From assembly GCA_034431435.1 (NCBI GenBank), contig DAOUDG010000060.1, positions 1 to 59,841 of the forward strand: a stretch of DNA of 59,841 bases, written 5' to 3'. The stretch comes from JAHCIE01 sp034431435. GTDB taxonomy: Bacteria; Chloroflexota; Anaerolineae; Epilineales; JAHCIE01. The notes beneath the pieces are model-generated. The model was not told the origin of the DNA. It made no database searches and saw only the letters and a program-made list of their open reading frames with translations. The translations under genes and the position numbers were made by a program. Each line of letters starts with the position of its first letter. Position 1 is the stretch's first letter. Positions 48,817-56,325 of this stretch are shown here, piece after piece.

Positions 48817-50412
48817 ATGACCGACACGAACCTTGTTTCCCTGTGGCCCTACGAGCCGCCCGGCATGCGTCACCTGGGCGTCATCGACCTCGGCTCCAAC
48901 ACGACCCGCCTCGTCATCTACGGCTATGTGCCGGGTCGCGCCTTCCGCATCGAGGACGCCATCCGTGCTCCGGTGCGCCTCAGCGAGGGCATGGGGGATA
49001 CCGGCGTTCTGCGCGCCCGCCCCATCCAGCGCGCCATCGACGCTTTGCGCCTGTTCAGGCAGCACGCCGACGCCTACAATCTCACGGAGATCATCTTCGT
49101 TGCCACCGCCGCTACGCGCGATGCCGTCAACGGCGAGGACTTCCTGGCCCGGCTACGCGCCGAGACTGGCCTCAATCCCCGCATCCTGAGCGGCGAGGAG
49201 GAAGCCTATTACGGCTACGTCGCCGCGGTCAATAGCCTTCCCTTCAGCGACGGGCTGGTCGTCGATATTGGCGGCGGTAGTGTCGAGGTGGCGCGCGTCG
49301 CCGGGCGTCGTATGGAGCAGGCCAGCAGTCTGCCCTTCGGGGCGGTGCGCGTGACGGAACGTTACCTGCACACCGATCCCGTCAAGAAGGGCGAGCTGAA
49401 CACCCTGCTACGCGAGGCTCGCGACGCCCTCAAGCAGGTGAGGCACGTGTCGGGTGGTGGGGCGATGGTGGGCATGGGCGGCACGGTGCGCGCCCTGGCG
49501 AAGATGGATCGCGCCCTGAACCCCTCGCCCATCGACGACCTGCATGGCTACGTCTTGCCCAGGGCCAGCATCGACCGCATCATCGACCAGCTTCGCGATC
49601 TGCCGGTGGCTCGCCGCTCCAGTCTGCCCGGCCTCAGTAGCGACCGCGCCGACGTCATCCTGGGCGGTGCAGTGGTTCTCCAGACCGTCATGGACCTGGG
49701 CGGCTTCAGCGCGTGCACCGTGTCCAATCAGGGCATTCGTGAGGGGCTGTTCTACGAGCGGTTCCTGACGGGTGGCGGCCCGCCAACCACGCCCGACAAT
49801 CCGCCCCTCCTCGACGACATCCGCGCGTTCGGCGTGCATAACCTGGTGCAGCTCTACGGCGGCAACATCGATCACTTCGGGCGCGTCCGCGATCTCGCCC
49901 TGTCCCTGTTCGACCAGCTGACGCCCCTCCACGGCTATGGCGAGTTCGAGCGCGACGTGCTGAGCGCCGCCGCCTGGCTGCACGACGTCGGGGTGGTGGT
50001 CGATTACTGGGAGCATCATCGGCACTCGGCGTACATCATCCTCAACGCGCCGCTGCCGGGCTGGTCCCACCGCGAGCTGGCCCTCATCGCCCTGCTGGCC
50101 CGCAACCACCGCAAGGGCAGCATCAGCCTGGGCGGGCTGAGCGGCGCGCTGGAAGGCGGCGACGCCGAGCGCGTCGAAAAGCTGTCGGCGCTGCTACGCC
50201 TGGCCGAGTACCTGGAGCGCGGCAAGACCGGCGTCGTCACCGGCGTCAACGTCCACGTCGGCCCCGGCTGGGTACAGGTGGAGGCCGCCACGCGCGGCGA
50301 CGCGGGCGTGGAGATCTGGGAGGCGAACCGCAACACCGACCTGTTCCAGCGCGCCTACGGCCGCGAGATGGAGGTCATGGCCGTCACCAGCCCCACCCCC
50401 ACCCCCCCGTAG
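48817..50412 (+). CDS. Exopolyphosphatase/pppGpp-phosphohydrolase (Ppx/GppA) with HD domain
   Basis: A 531-residue enzyme. The N-terminal ASKHA part has GVIDLGSNTTRLVIYGY (phosphate 1 loop), FVATAATRDAVNGEDFL, ILSGEEEAYYGY, VVDIGGGSVEVARV and GMGGTVRALAKMD. The C-terminal HD domain is visible in AAWLHDVGVVVDYWEHHRHSAYIIL and LLARNHRKGSIS. Such two-domain enzymes degrade polyphosphate or pppGpp. The ATG at 48817 has GAGGG upstream. A palindromic repeat follows the stop directly. Confidence 0.9.
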   Translation: MTDTNLVSLWPYEPPGMRHLGVIDLGSNTTRLVIYGYVPGRAFRIEDAIRAPVRLSEGMGDTGVLRARPIQRAIDALRLFRQHADAYNLTEIIFVATAATRDAVNGEDFLARLRAETGLNPRILSGEEEAYYGYVAAVNSLPFSDGLVVDIGGGSVEVARVAGRRMEQASSLPFGAVRVTERYLHTDPVKKGELNTLLREARDALKQVRHVSGGGAMVGMGGTVRALAKMDRALNPSPIDDLHGYVLPRASIDRIIDQLRDLPVARRSSLPGLSSDRADVILGGAVVLQTVMDLGGFSACTVSNQGIREGLFYERFLTGGGPPTTPDNPPLLDDIRAFGVHNLVQLYGGNIDHFGRVRDLALSLFDQLTPLHGYGEFERDVLSAAAWLHDVGVVVDYWEHHRHSAYIILNAPLPGWSHRELALIALLARNHRKGSISLGGLSGALEGGDAERVEKLSALLRLAEYLERGKTGVVTGVNVHVGPGWVQVEAATRGDAGVEIWEANRNTDLFQRAYGREMEVMAVTSPTPTPP

Positions 50413-50413
50413 C

Positions 50414-50432
50414 GGCGGCCACGGGGGCCGCC
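50414..50432. repeat. GC-rich palindromic repeat after the Ppx/GppA gene
   Basis: GGCGGCC (50414-50420) and GGCCGCC (50426-50432) around ACGGG; the reverse complement of the palindrome at 10113 and 56303. It starts two bases after the stop codon. Confidence 0.65.
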
Positions 50433-50442
50433 CAAGCGACCC

Positions 50443-50463
50443 AGACGCGGACGAACGCGGAGG
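50443..50463. repeat. GCGGACG-family repeat
   Basis: GACGCGGACGAACGCGGAGG is the most typical copy of the family also present at 5000, 10181 and 13603. It lies in the 202-base gap before hsdR, which also holds GGCAGGCAACCGACCTGCC (a short palindrome) and CGAGCC-AAC-GGCTCG (50587-50601) close to the hsdR start. Confidence 0.55.
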
Positions 50464-50614
50464 CAGGCAACCGACCTGCCTCCTTTCTCGCGCTGCGTAA
50501 CCTGGTCGCCGGGCAGGCGTTGTAATATTCATGAAGGGACATGAATCCCAATTCTGAAGCACGATCCACCTGCTCGCCGGCGATTGCGAGCCAACGGCTC
50601 GAACAGGAACACGC

Positions 50615-53149
50615 ATGGCTGCCAATGAAGCCGCTGCCCGCATCAAGATCAATAAGCTGCTGGAGGCGGCCGGCTGGCGGTTCCTCCCGGACGGCAACCA
50701 GCCAGCCAACATCCAACTGGAACGGGGTGTTGCCATCAAGTCCGCCGACCTCGATGCGCTGGGCAAGGATTTCGAGCAGACGACGCGCGGGTTCATCGAC
50801 TTCCTGCTGCTGGACCAGAAGGGGTTTCCCCTCGTCGTGCTGGAGGCTAAGGCCGAGGACAAGAGTCCACTGGTCGGCAAGGAGCAGGCGCGCAAGTATG
50901 CGCGATCGCAAAACTGTCGGTTTGTGATGCTGTCGAATGGCAACCTGCACTACTTCTGGGACCTGGAGCGCGGCAACCCTTACATCATCACCGCATTTCC
51001 CCGGCCCGATTCGGTAATCGGCTACCATAAGACCAAGCCCGACCCGCAGCGCCTCGTCGCCGAGGCGGTTGGGGACGACTACATCGTGCTCACCCAGCGG
51101 CCCACCTACCAGGTGGAGGCTGGCTGGAAGAACGCGGCGGAGCGCCCCGGCTACATTCAGGCCAACAAGCTGCGCTTTCTACGCCCCTACCAGCTCAGGG
51201 CCATTCATGCCCTGCAGGAGGCGGTGAAGGACGGCAAGGACCGCTTCCTGTTCGAGATGGCGACGGGCACGGGCAAGACGCTGACGGCGGCGGCGGTCAT
51301 CAAGCTCTTTTTGCGCACGGGTAACGCGCGGCGGGCGCTGTTCCTCGTCGACCGCCTGGAGTTGGAGGACCAGGCCAAGAAGGCCTTCACGGCCCTCCTC
51401 GCCCACGACTACCAGACGGTGATCTTCAAGGAGAATCGCGACGACTGGCGGCGCGCGGAGATTGTGGTCAGCACGGTCCAATCCTTCCTGTTCAACAACA
51501 AATATCAGCACCTGTTTTCGCCGACCGACTTCGACCTCGTCATCTCGGATGAGGCGCACCGCTCCATTGGCGGCAACGCCCGCGCCGTGTTCGACTACTT
51601 CGTCGGCTATAAGTTGGGGCTGACGGCGACGCCCCGCGACTACCTGAAGCATGTCAAGGAGGCCAGCGCGGCGTCGCGGGACCCGCGCGAGTTGGAGCGC
51701 CGCCTGCTGCTGGACACGTATCGCACGTTTGGCTGCGAGAACAGTCAGCCCACCTTCCGTTACTCGCTCGTCGACGGTGTGAGGGACGGCTATCTCATCA
51801 ATCCAACGGTGGTGGACGCGCGAACCGAGGTCACGGCGGAACTGTTGTCTGAGGAGGGTTTCGTCGTGGCGTTCACCGACGAGCAGGGCGAGGACCAGCA
51901 GGAGACGTTCAAGCAGAATGAGTTCGAGCGACGCTTCTTCTCGGAGGCGACCAACCAGCTTTTCTGCAAGACGTTCCTGGAGAACGCGCTACGCGACCCC
52001 ATCAGCGGCGAGATCGGCAAGTCCATCGTCTTCGCTGTTAGCCAGAACCACGCGGCCCGGCTGGCGCAGGTTCTCAACGAGATGGCTGACCGCATGTTCC
52101 CCGGCAAGTATCAGTCGGATTTCGCGGTGCAGGTCACGTCACAGATTGCCGACGCCCAGCAGTTTACCATCAACTTCACCAACAACAACCTGCTCGGCTC
52201 GGCCAACTTCATCGACACGTACCGGACGAGCAAGGCCCGCGTGTGCGTGACGGTGGGCATGATGACGACGGGCTACGACTGCCCTGACATCCTCAATCTG
52301 GGCCTGTTCCGCCCGATCTTCTCGCCCACCGACTTCATCCAGATCAAGGGGCGCGGGACGCGCCGGCACGACTTCCGCGAGCAGCTTTTCGACGACGCCC
52401 GGCGGGACGGCATCGCGCAGCCCCACAAGACGGCCTTCAAGCTGTTCGACTTCTTCGCCAACTGTCAGTATTTCGAGGAGGACTACAATTACGACGAGGT
52501 GATTCCCCTGCCGAGACTCTCCACCGGCGCGGAGGGGCCTGGCGGCAACGGCGTCGCCACGGTCGCCGACTTCCAGTATCTGGGTGGGGACATTCTGGCG
52601 TCGATCAGGGAGGAGACGGTCGGGGCGCGCGGGATGAGAGTCGACCGCATGTTTTTCGAGACGTTCGAGGAGACGGTGCGGCGGCACGACGGCGTGGCGG
52701 CGGCGGTCCGGGCGGGGCAGTGGGAGCGGGCCATCGATACGATGCAGCGCGAGGTGCTGAATCGGCCCGAAGAGTATTACACTCTGGAGAAGCTGCGCAA
52801 GGCGGCGGCGGTGGACCGGCGGCTGAGCCTGCGCGAGGTGCTGGAGAAGACCTTCGGCCTGATTCCGCGCTTCAAGTCGAAGGACGAGCTGCTGGAGGAG
52901 GAGTTCGCCAAGTTCGTGGTCGACGTGAAGCCGGACGAGGCGAGCGCGATTCCCGCCCTCAAGCAGTATTTCAAGGCCTACGCCAGCAGTGAGCAGTTGC
53001 GGCTCATCATCGATAACGGAGATATTGCGAACCTGAATACCTACGCGGCGTTCTCGATGCGGGACTTTAGGGCGGTGCCGAAGAAGTACCACAAGCTCAT
53101 CCCGGAGTACATCAAGGACTACGTCCCCTTGAACCAGTTCACCGCCTGA
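50615..53149 (+). CDS. hsdR: Type I restriction enzyme, R subunit
   Basis: An 844-residue HsdR. The N-terminal nuclease has the PD-(D/E)xK layout: FIDFLLLDQKGFPLVVLEAKAEDKSP, with Glu-x-Lys in EAK near residue 77. The motor follows: Walker A FEMATGTGKTLTAAA (about 213-227), LFLVDRLELEDQAKKAF, DEAH-box LVISDEAHRS (about 307-316), GLTATPRDY, and late motif VGMMTTGYDCPDI with IKGRGTRRHD. The C-terminal helical part binds the methylase. ATG at 50615 follows GGAACACGC; the promoter is unclear (TAATAT at 50523). It works with the fused methylase/specificity protein downstream. Confidence 0.95.
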   Translation: MAANEAAARIKINKLLEAAGWRFLPDGNQPANIQLERGVAIKSADLDALGKDFEQTTRGFIDFLLLDQKGFPLVVLEAKAEDKSPLVGKEQARKYARSQNCRFVMLSNGNLHYFWDLERGNPYIITAFPRPDSVIGYHKTKPDPQRLVAEAVGDDYIVLTQRPTYQVEAGWKNAAERPGYIQANKLRFLRPYQLRAIHALQEAVKDGKDRFLFEMATGTGKTLTAAAVIKLFLRTGNARRALFLVDRLELEDQAKKAFTALLAHDYQTVIFKENRDDWRRAEIVVSTVQSFLFNNKYQHLFSPTDFDLVISDEAHRSIGGNARAVFDYFVGYKLGLTATPRDYLKHVKEASAASRDPRELERRLLLDTYRTFGCENSQPTFRYSLVDGVRDGYLINPTVVDARTEVTAELLSEEGFVVAFTDEQGEDQQETFKQNEFERRFFSEATNQLFCKTFLENALRDPISGEIGKSIVFAVSQNHAARLAQVLNEMADRMFPGKYQSDFAVQVTSQIADAQQFTINFTNNNLLGSANFIDTYRTSKARVCVTVGMMTTGYDCPDILNLGLFRPIFSPTDFIQIKGRGTRRHDFREQLFDDARRDGIAQPHKTAFKLFDFFANCQYFEEDYNYDEVIPLPRLSTGAEGPGGNGVATVADFQYLGGDILASIREETVGARGMRVDRMFFETFEETVRRHDGVAAAVRAGQWERAIDTMQREVLNRPEEYYTLEKLRKAAAVDRRLSLREVLEKTFGLIPRFKSKDELLEEEFAKFVVDVKPDEASAIPALKQYFKAYASSEQLRLIIDNGDIANLNTYAAFSMRDFRAVPKKYHKLIPEYIKDYVPLNQFTA

Positions 53150-53186
53150 GAGGGAACAACCGTAGGGGAGCAAGACCAAGAGGAGA

Positions 53187-53265
53187 TCACGGAACACACA
53201 GAACACACGGAAGAGATGAGTGGCTGAGGTCTCTGGGTTCCGTGTCTTCTGTGTATTCCGTGGCT
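53187..53265. repeat. Palindromic repeat, copy A, left of the GxxExxY gene
   Basis: The left arm reads ATCACGGAACACACAGAACA then CACGGAA; the right arm GTTCCGTGTCTTCTGTGTAT then TCCGTGG is its approximate reverse complement, giving an imperfect hairpin of about 26 bp around a 25-base loop. It is closely similar to copy B at 53709-53778. Confidence 0.8.
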
Positions 53266-53319
53266 CATCTTCCATCATCGTGAGGGGCCAGTAGCGACAT
53301 GGGGACAGGGGGCAGGACG

Positions 53320-53697
53320 ATGACGGGGCTGAAGTTCCAGCATGAGAGTTACCGAATCCGGGGGGCGGTGTTTGAGGTCTACCGCGAGATGGGCTGCGGT
53401 TTCCTGGAGGCGGTGTATCAGGAGTGCCTGCACCGGGAGTTTGAGAGGCAAGGTATTCCGTGCGTTGCCCAGCGGGAGCTACTGCTCCATTACAAGGGCG
53501 AGCCGCTGACGCAAACGTATCGGCCTGATTTCGTATGCTTTGAGTCCGTCATTGTCGAGATCAAAGCGGTCAAGGAACTGGCGAACGAGCATCGCGCTCA
53601 GGTGTTGAACTATCTGAAAGCGACTGGCCTCGAATTGGGGTTGCTGGTGAACTTCGGCCATTACCCGCGAGTCGAAATCGAGCGCCTCGTCTTATGA
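53320..53697 (+). CDS. GxxExxY family protein
   Basis: A 125-residue protein from the ATG at 53320 (the frame is also open from ATG 53299, giving 132). GCGFLEAVYQECL contains the family-defining GxxExxY motif, and the later TYRPDFVCFESVIVEIKAVKEL has an Asp...Glu-x-Lys arrangement like a PD-(D/E)xK nuclease. Function of the family is not established. The gene is inserted between hsdR and the methylase-specificity gene and lies between two copies of one palindromic repeat (53187 and 53709), which looks like a mobile or recently acquired cassette. Neither start has a strong ribosome binding site. Confidence 0.9.
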   Translation: MTGLKFQHESYRIRGAVFEVYREMGCGFLEAVYQECLHREFERQGIPCVAQRELLLHYKGEPLTQTYRPDFVCFESVIVEIKAVKELANEHRAQVLNYLKATGLELGLLVNFGHYPRVEIERLVL

Positions 53698-53708
53698 GGC
53701 AGAAGCAA

Positions 53709-53778
53709 ACCACGGAATACACAGAACACACGGAATAGATGATCGTCCAGTTCCGTGTATTTTGTGTATTTCGTGGTT
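53709..53778. repeat. Palindromic repeat, copy B, right of the GxxExxY gene
   Basis: The left arm ACCACGGAATACACAGAACA then CACGGAA and the right arm TTCCGTGTATTTTGTGTATT then TCGTGGT form a hairpin of about 26 bp with few mismatches. The left arm differs from that of copy A at only a few positions. It ends about 30 bases before the methylase gene. Confidence 0.8.
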
Positions 53779-53809
53779 CCCGCTTGGCAGCTTTAGGAAG
53801 GGTTCGCTT

Positions 53810-56278
53810 ATGCTTGACGCGGATACCCGGCGGCGCATCGACACGGCCCGCGACATCCTGGTGGGTAAGGTTCCCGACCCGAGGTCGCAGGTCGAGCAGA
53901 TCACGATTGCGCTCATCTACAAGTTCATGGACGACATGGACGCCGAGGCCGAGGAGTTGGGCGGCCGGCGCACGTTTTTCGCCGGCGACTACGCCCGCTA
54001 TGGCTGGGCGAAGCTGATGCGGTCGGGGCTGGGCGGCCACGAGACGCTGAACCTGTACGCCGAGGCCATCGCCAGGATGCCGGAGAACCCCGGTATCCCG
54101 CTGCTGTTTCGCGATATCTTCAAGAACGCCTACCTGCCCTACCGCGACCCGGAGACGCTGCGCGCCTTCCTCAAGGTGATCGACGAGTTCGAGTACGACC
54201 ACTCCGAGCGGCTGGGCGACGCCTTCGAGTACCTGCTTTCGGTGCTTGGCAGCCAGGGCGACGCGGGCCAGTTCCGCACCCCGCGCCACATCATTGACTT
54301 CATCGTCGAGGTCGTGGACCCCAAGAAGGATGAGACGATGCTCGACCCGGCCTGCGGCACGGCGGGCTTCCTGATCTCGTCCTACAAGCACATCCTGCGG
54401 GCCAACACCGACAAAGACGGCAACAGCGCGCTCACGCCCGACGAGCGTGGGCGATTGGCGCAGAACTTCAGGGGCTACGACATCTCGCCGGACATGGTGC
54501 GCCTGTCGCTGGTGAACCTGTATCTGCACGGCTTCAACGACCCGCACATCTACGAATACGATACGCTGACCAGCCAGGAGCGCTGGAACGAGCGCGCCGA
54601 TGTGATTCTGGCCAACCCGCCCTTCATGTCGCCCAAGGGGGGCATCAAGCCGCACAACCGCTTCTCGGTGCAGAGCAAGCGCAGCGAGGTGCTGTTCGTG
54701 GACTACATGGCCGAGCACCTGACCCCCAGCGGCCGCGCGGGCATCATCGTGCCGGAGGGGGTCATCTTCCAGAGCCAGACCGCGTACAAGAAGTTACGTG
54801 AGATGCTCGTCAAGGACTTCCTTATCGGCGTTATCTCGTTGCCCTCCGGCGTTTTCATGCCCTACACGGGGGTCAAGACGTCAATTCTGATCCTCGATCG
54901 TGGGGAGGCGCGACGTAATCCAAACATCATCTTCTCCGATGTTCGTCAGATCGGCTTCAGTCTGGGCGTGAAGCGTACCCCAACGGAACACAACGATCTG
55001 CCGGATGTGCTTCGCGACTTCCGAGCGTACTACAGGGGCGGCGAACTGTCGCGGCAGTCCTGGCTTGCCCCACGAACTGCGATCCTCGCCAATGACTATA
55101 ACCTCTCTGGTGGGCGCTACAGGCCGAAGGCAAAGGTTGGTGTCACGGAGATGGTGCCTCTTCGTGAGGTAGTCAAGCGCACCGAGCGCGCTGTGACTCC
55201 AACAGCGGGCGTCATGCTCCGGCAAATTGGAGTAAAACTTTGGGGCGAGGGAGCGTACGAGCGTGAGCCTATAGATGGTGGCGACACAAAGTACCAGACG
55301 CTTTTTCGTGCGGAAGAAGACGACATTGTCGTCAATAAGATTTGGGCGCGCAACGGAAGTGTGGCCGTCGTTCAGGGATCGCTGTCTGGTTGCGTGGGCT
55401 CGGGTGAGTTCCCGATGTTCGAGGCAAACCGTGATAGGCTATTGCCGAGGTATTTTCACTGGCTCACGAAATGCAAACAGTTCTGGGCGATATGCGACGA
55501 TTTGTCGAGCGGCACGAGTGGAATGAATCGCATCCGCCCCGAACGCTTCCTTGACGTTCAAATCCCCCTCCCGCCGCTGGACGTGCAGAGAGAGATCGTG
55601 GCGGAGGTCGAGGGCTACCAGAAAGTCATCGACGGCGCGCGGGCGGTGGTGGCGGCGTACCGCCCCCACATCGCGATTGACCCGGCCTGGCCGATGGTGG
55701 CGTTGGGGGCCATCTGCGATGCCATCCTAACTGGTCCCTTTGGAAGTTCTCTGCACCAGAGCGACTATGTGACGAATGGAATACCGGTAATTAATCCGCA
55801 AAACATCGTTGATGGAGTAATTGTCAAAGACAACGCAAAATCGGTGTCGCTCGAAACAAGATGCCGCCTAAAGGAATTCACCGTTCGCGAAAACGACATT
55901 GTGATCGCTAGGCGCGGTGAAATGGGACGGTGCGCGGTTGTTCCTGCCGCTATGGATGGCTGGCTCTGTGGCACGGGTAGTTTCGTCATTCGGCTCAAGC
56001 CAGATTGTGATGCGCGTTTCGCTTATCTTCAAATATCGTCTCCACAAGTAAAGGCTTATCTCGAAGATCAAGCCGTTGGCGTCACGCTGAAAAACTTGAA
56101 TCAGGGTATCCTTGCCGCTCTGAGATTTCCCCTCCCGCCCCTCGCCACGCAGCAGGCCATCGTCGCGGAGATCGAGGCGGAGCAGGCGCTGGTCAACGCC
56201 AACCGCGAGCTGATTCAGCGTTTCGAGGGCAAGATTGCGGCGGCGCTGGCGCGGGTATGGGGGGCGGCGGGGCAGTAA
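53810..56278 (+). CDS. Type I restriction-modification methylase fused to specificity subunit (HsdM-HsdS)
   Basis: An 822-residue fusion. Residues 1-440 are HsdM: helical N-terminal part, then motif I MLDPACGTAGFLISSY (about 177-192) and motif IV VILANPPFMSPKGG (about 265-278), the N6-adenine methylase pattern. Residues about 446-815 are a complete HsdS with two target-recognition domains, each followed by a conserved helix: VQIPLPPLDVQREIVAEVEG (about 583-602) and RFPLPPLATQQAIVAEIEAE (about 772-791). The second recognition domain is visibly AT-richer than the rest, as expected for exchanged specificity modules. ATG at 53810 has AGGAAGGG upstream. With HsdR it makes a complete RM system. Confidence 0.92.
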   Translation: MLDADTRRRIDTARDILVGKVPDPRSQVEQITIALIYKFMDDMDAEAEELGGRRTFFAGDYARYGWAKLMRSGLGGHETLNLYAEAIARMPENPGIPLLFRDIFKNAYLPYRDPETLRAFLKVIDEFEYDHSERLGDAFEYLLSVLGSQGDAGQFRTPRHIIDFIVEVVDPKKDETMLDPACGTAGFLISSYKHILRANTDKDGNSALTPDERGRLAQNFRGYDISPDMVRLSLVNLYLHGFNDPHIYEYDTLTSQERWNERADVILANPPFMSPKGGIKPHNRFSVQSKRSEVLFVDYMAEHLTPSGRAGIIVPEGVIFQSQTAYKKLREMLVKDFLIGVISLPSGVFMPYTGVKTSILILDRGEARRNPNIIFSDVRQIGFSLGVKRTPTEHNDLPDVLRDFRAYYRGGELSRQSWLAPRTAILANDYNLSGGRYRPKAKVGVTEMVPLREVVKRTERAVTPTAGVMLRQIGVKLWGEGAYEREPIDGGDTKYQTLFRAEEDDIVVNKIWARNGSVAVVQGSLSGCVGSGEFPMFEANRDRLLPRYFHWLTKCKQFWAICDDLSSGTSGMNRIRPERFLDVQIPLPPLDVQREIVAEVEGYQKVIDGARAVVAAYRPHIAIDPAWPMVALGAICDAILTGPFGSSLHQSDYVTNGIPVINPQNIVDGVIVKDNAKSVSLETRCRLKEFTVRENDIVIARRGEMGRCAVVPAAMDGWLCGTGSFVIRLKPDCDARFAYLQISSPQVKAYLEDQAVGVTLKNLNQGILAALRFPLPPLATQQAIVAEIEAEQALVNANRELIQRFEGKIAAALARVWGAAGQ

Positions 56279-56302
56279 ACATGGATGGACAGCATTGGCG
56301 CG

Positions 56303-56324
56303 GGCGGCCCCCCCCGTGGCCGCC
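56303..56324. repeat. GC-rich palindromic repeat between convergent genes
   Basis: GGCGGCC (56303-56309) and GGCCGCC (56318-56324) around CCCCCCGT. It occupies the 47-base gap between the end of the HsdM-HsdS gene and the end of tex, and may act as a terminator for both. Confidence 0.65.
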
Positions 56325-56325
56325 G

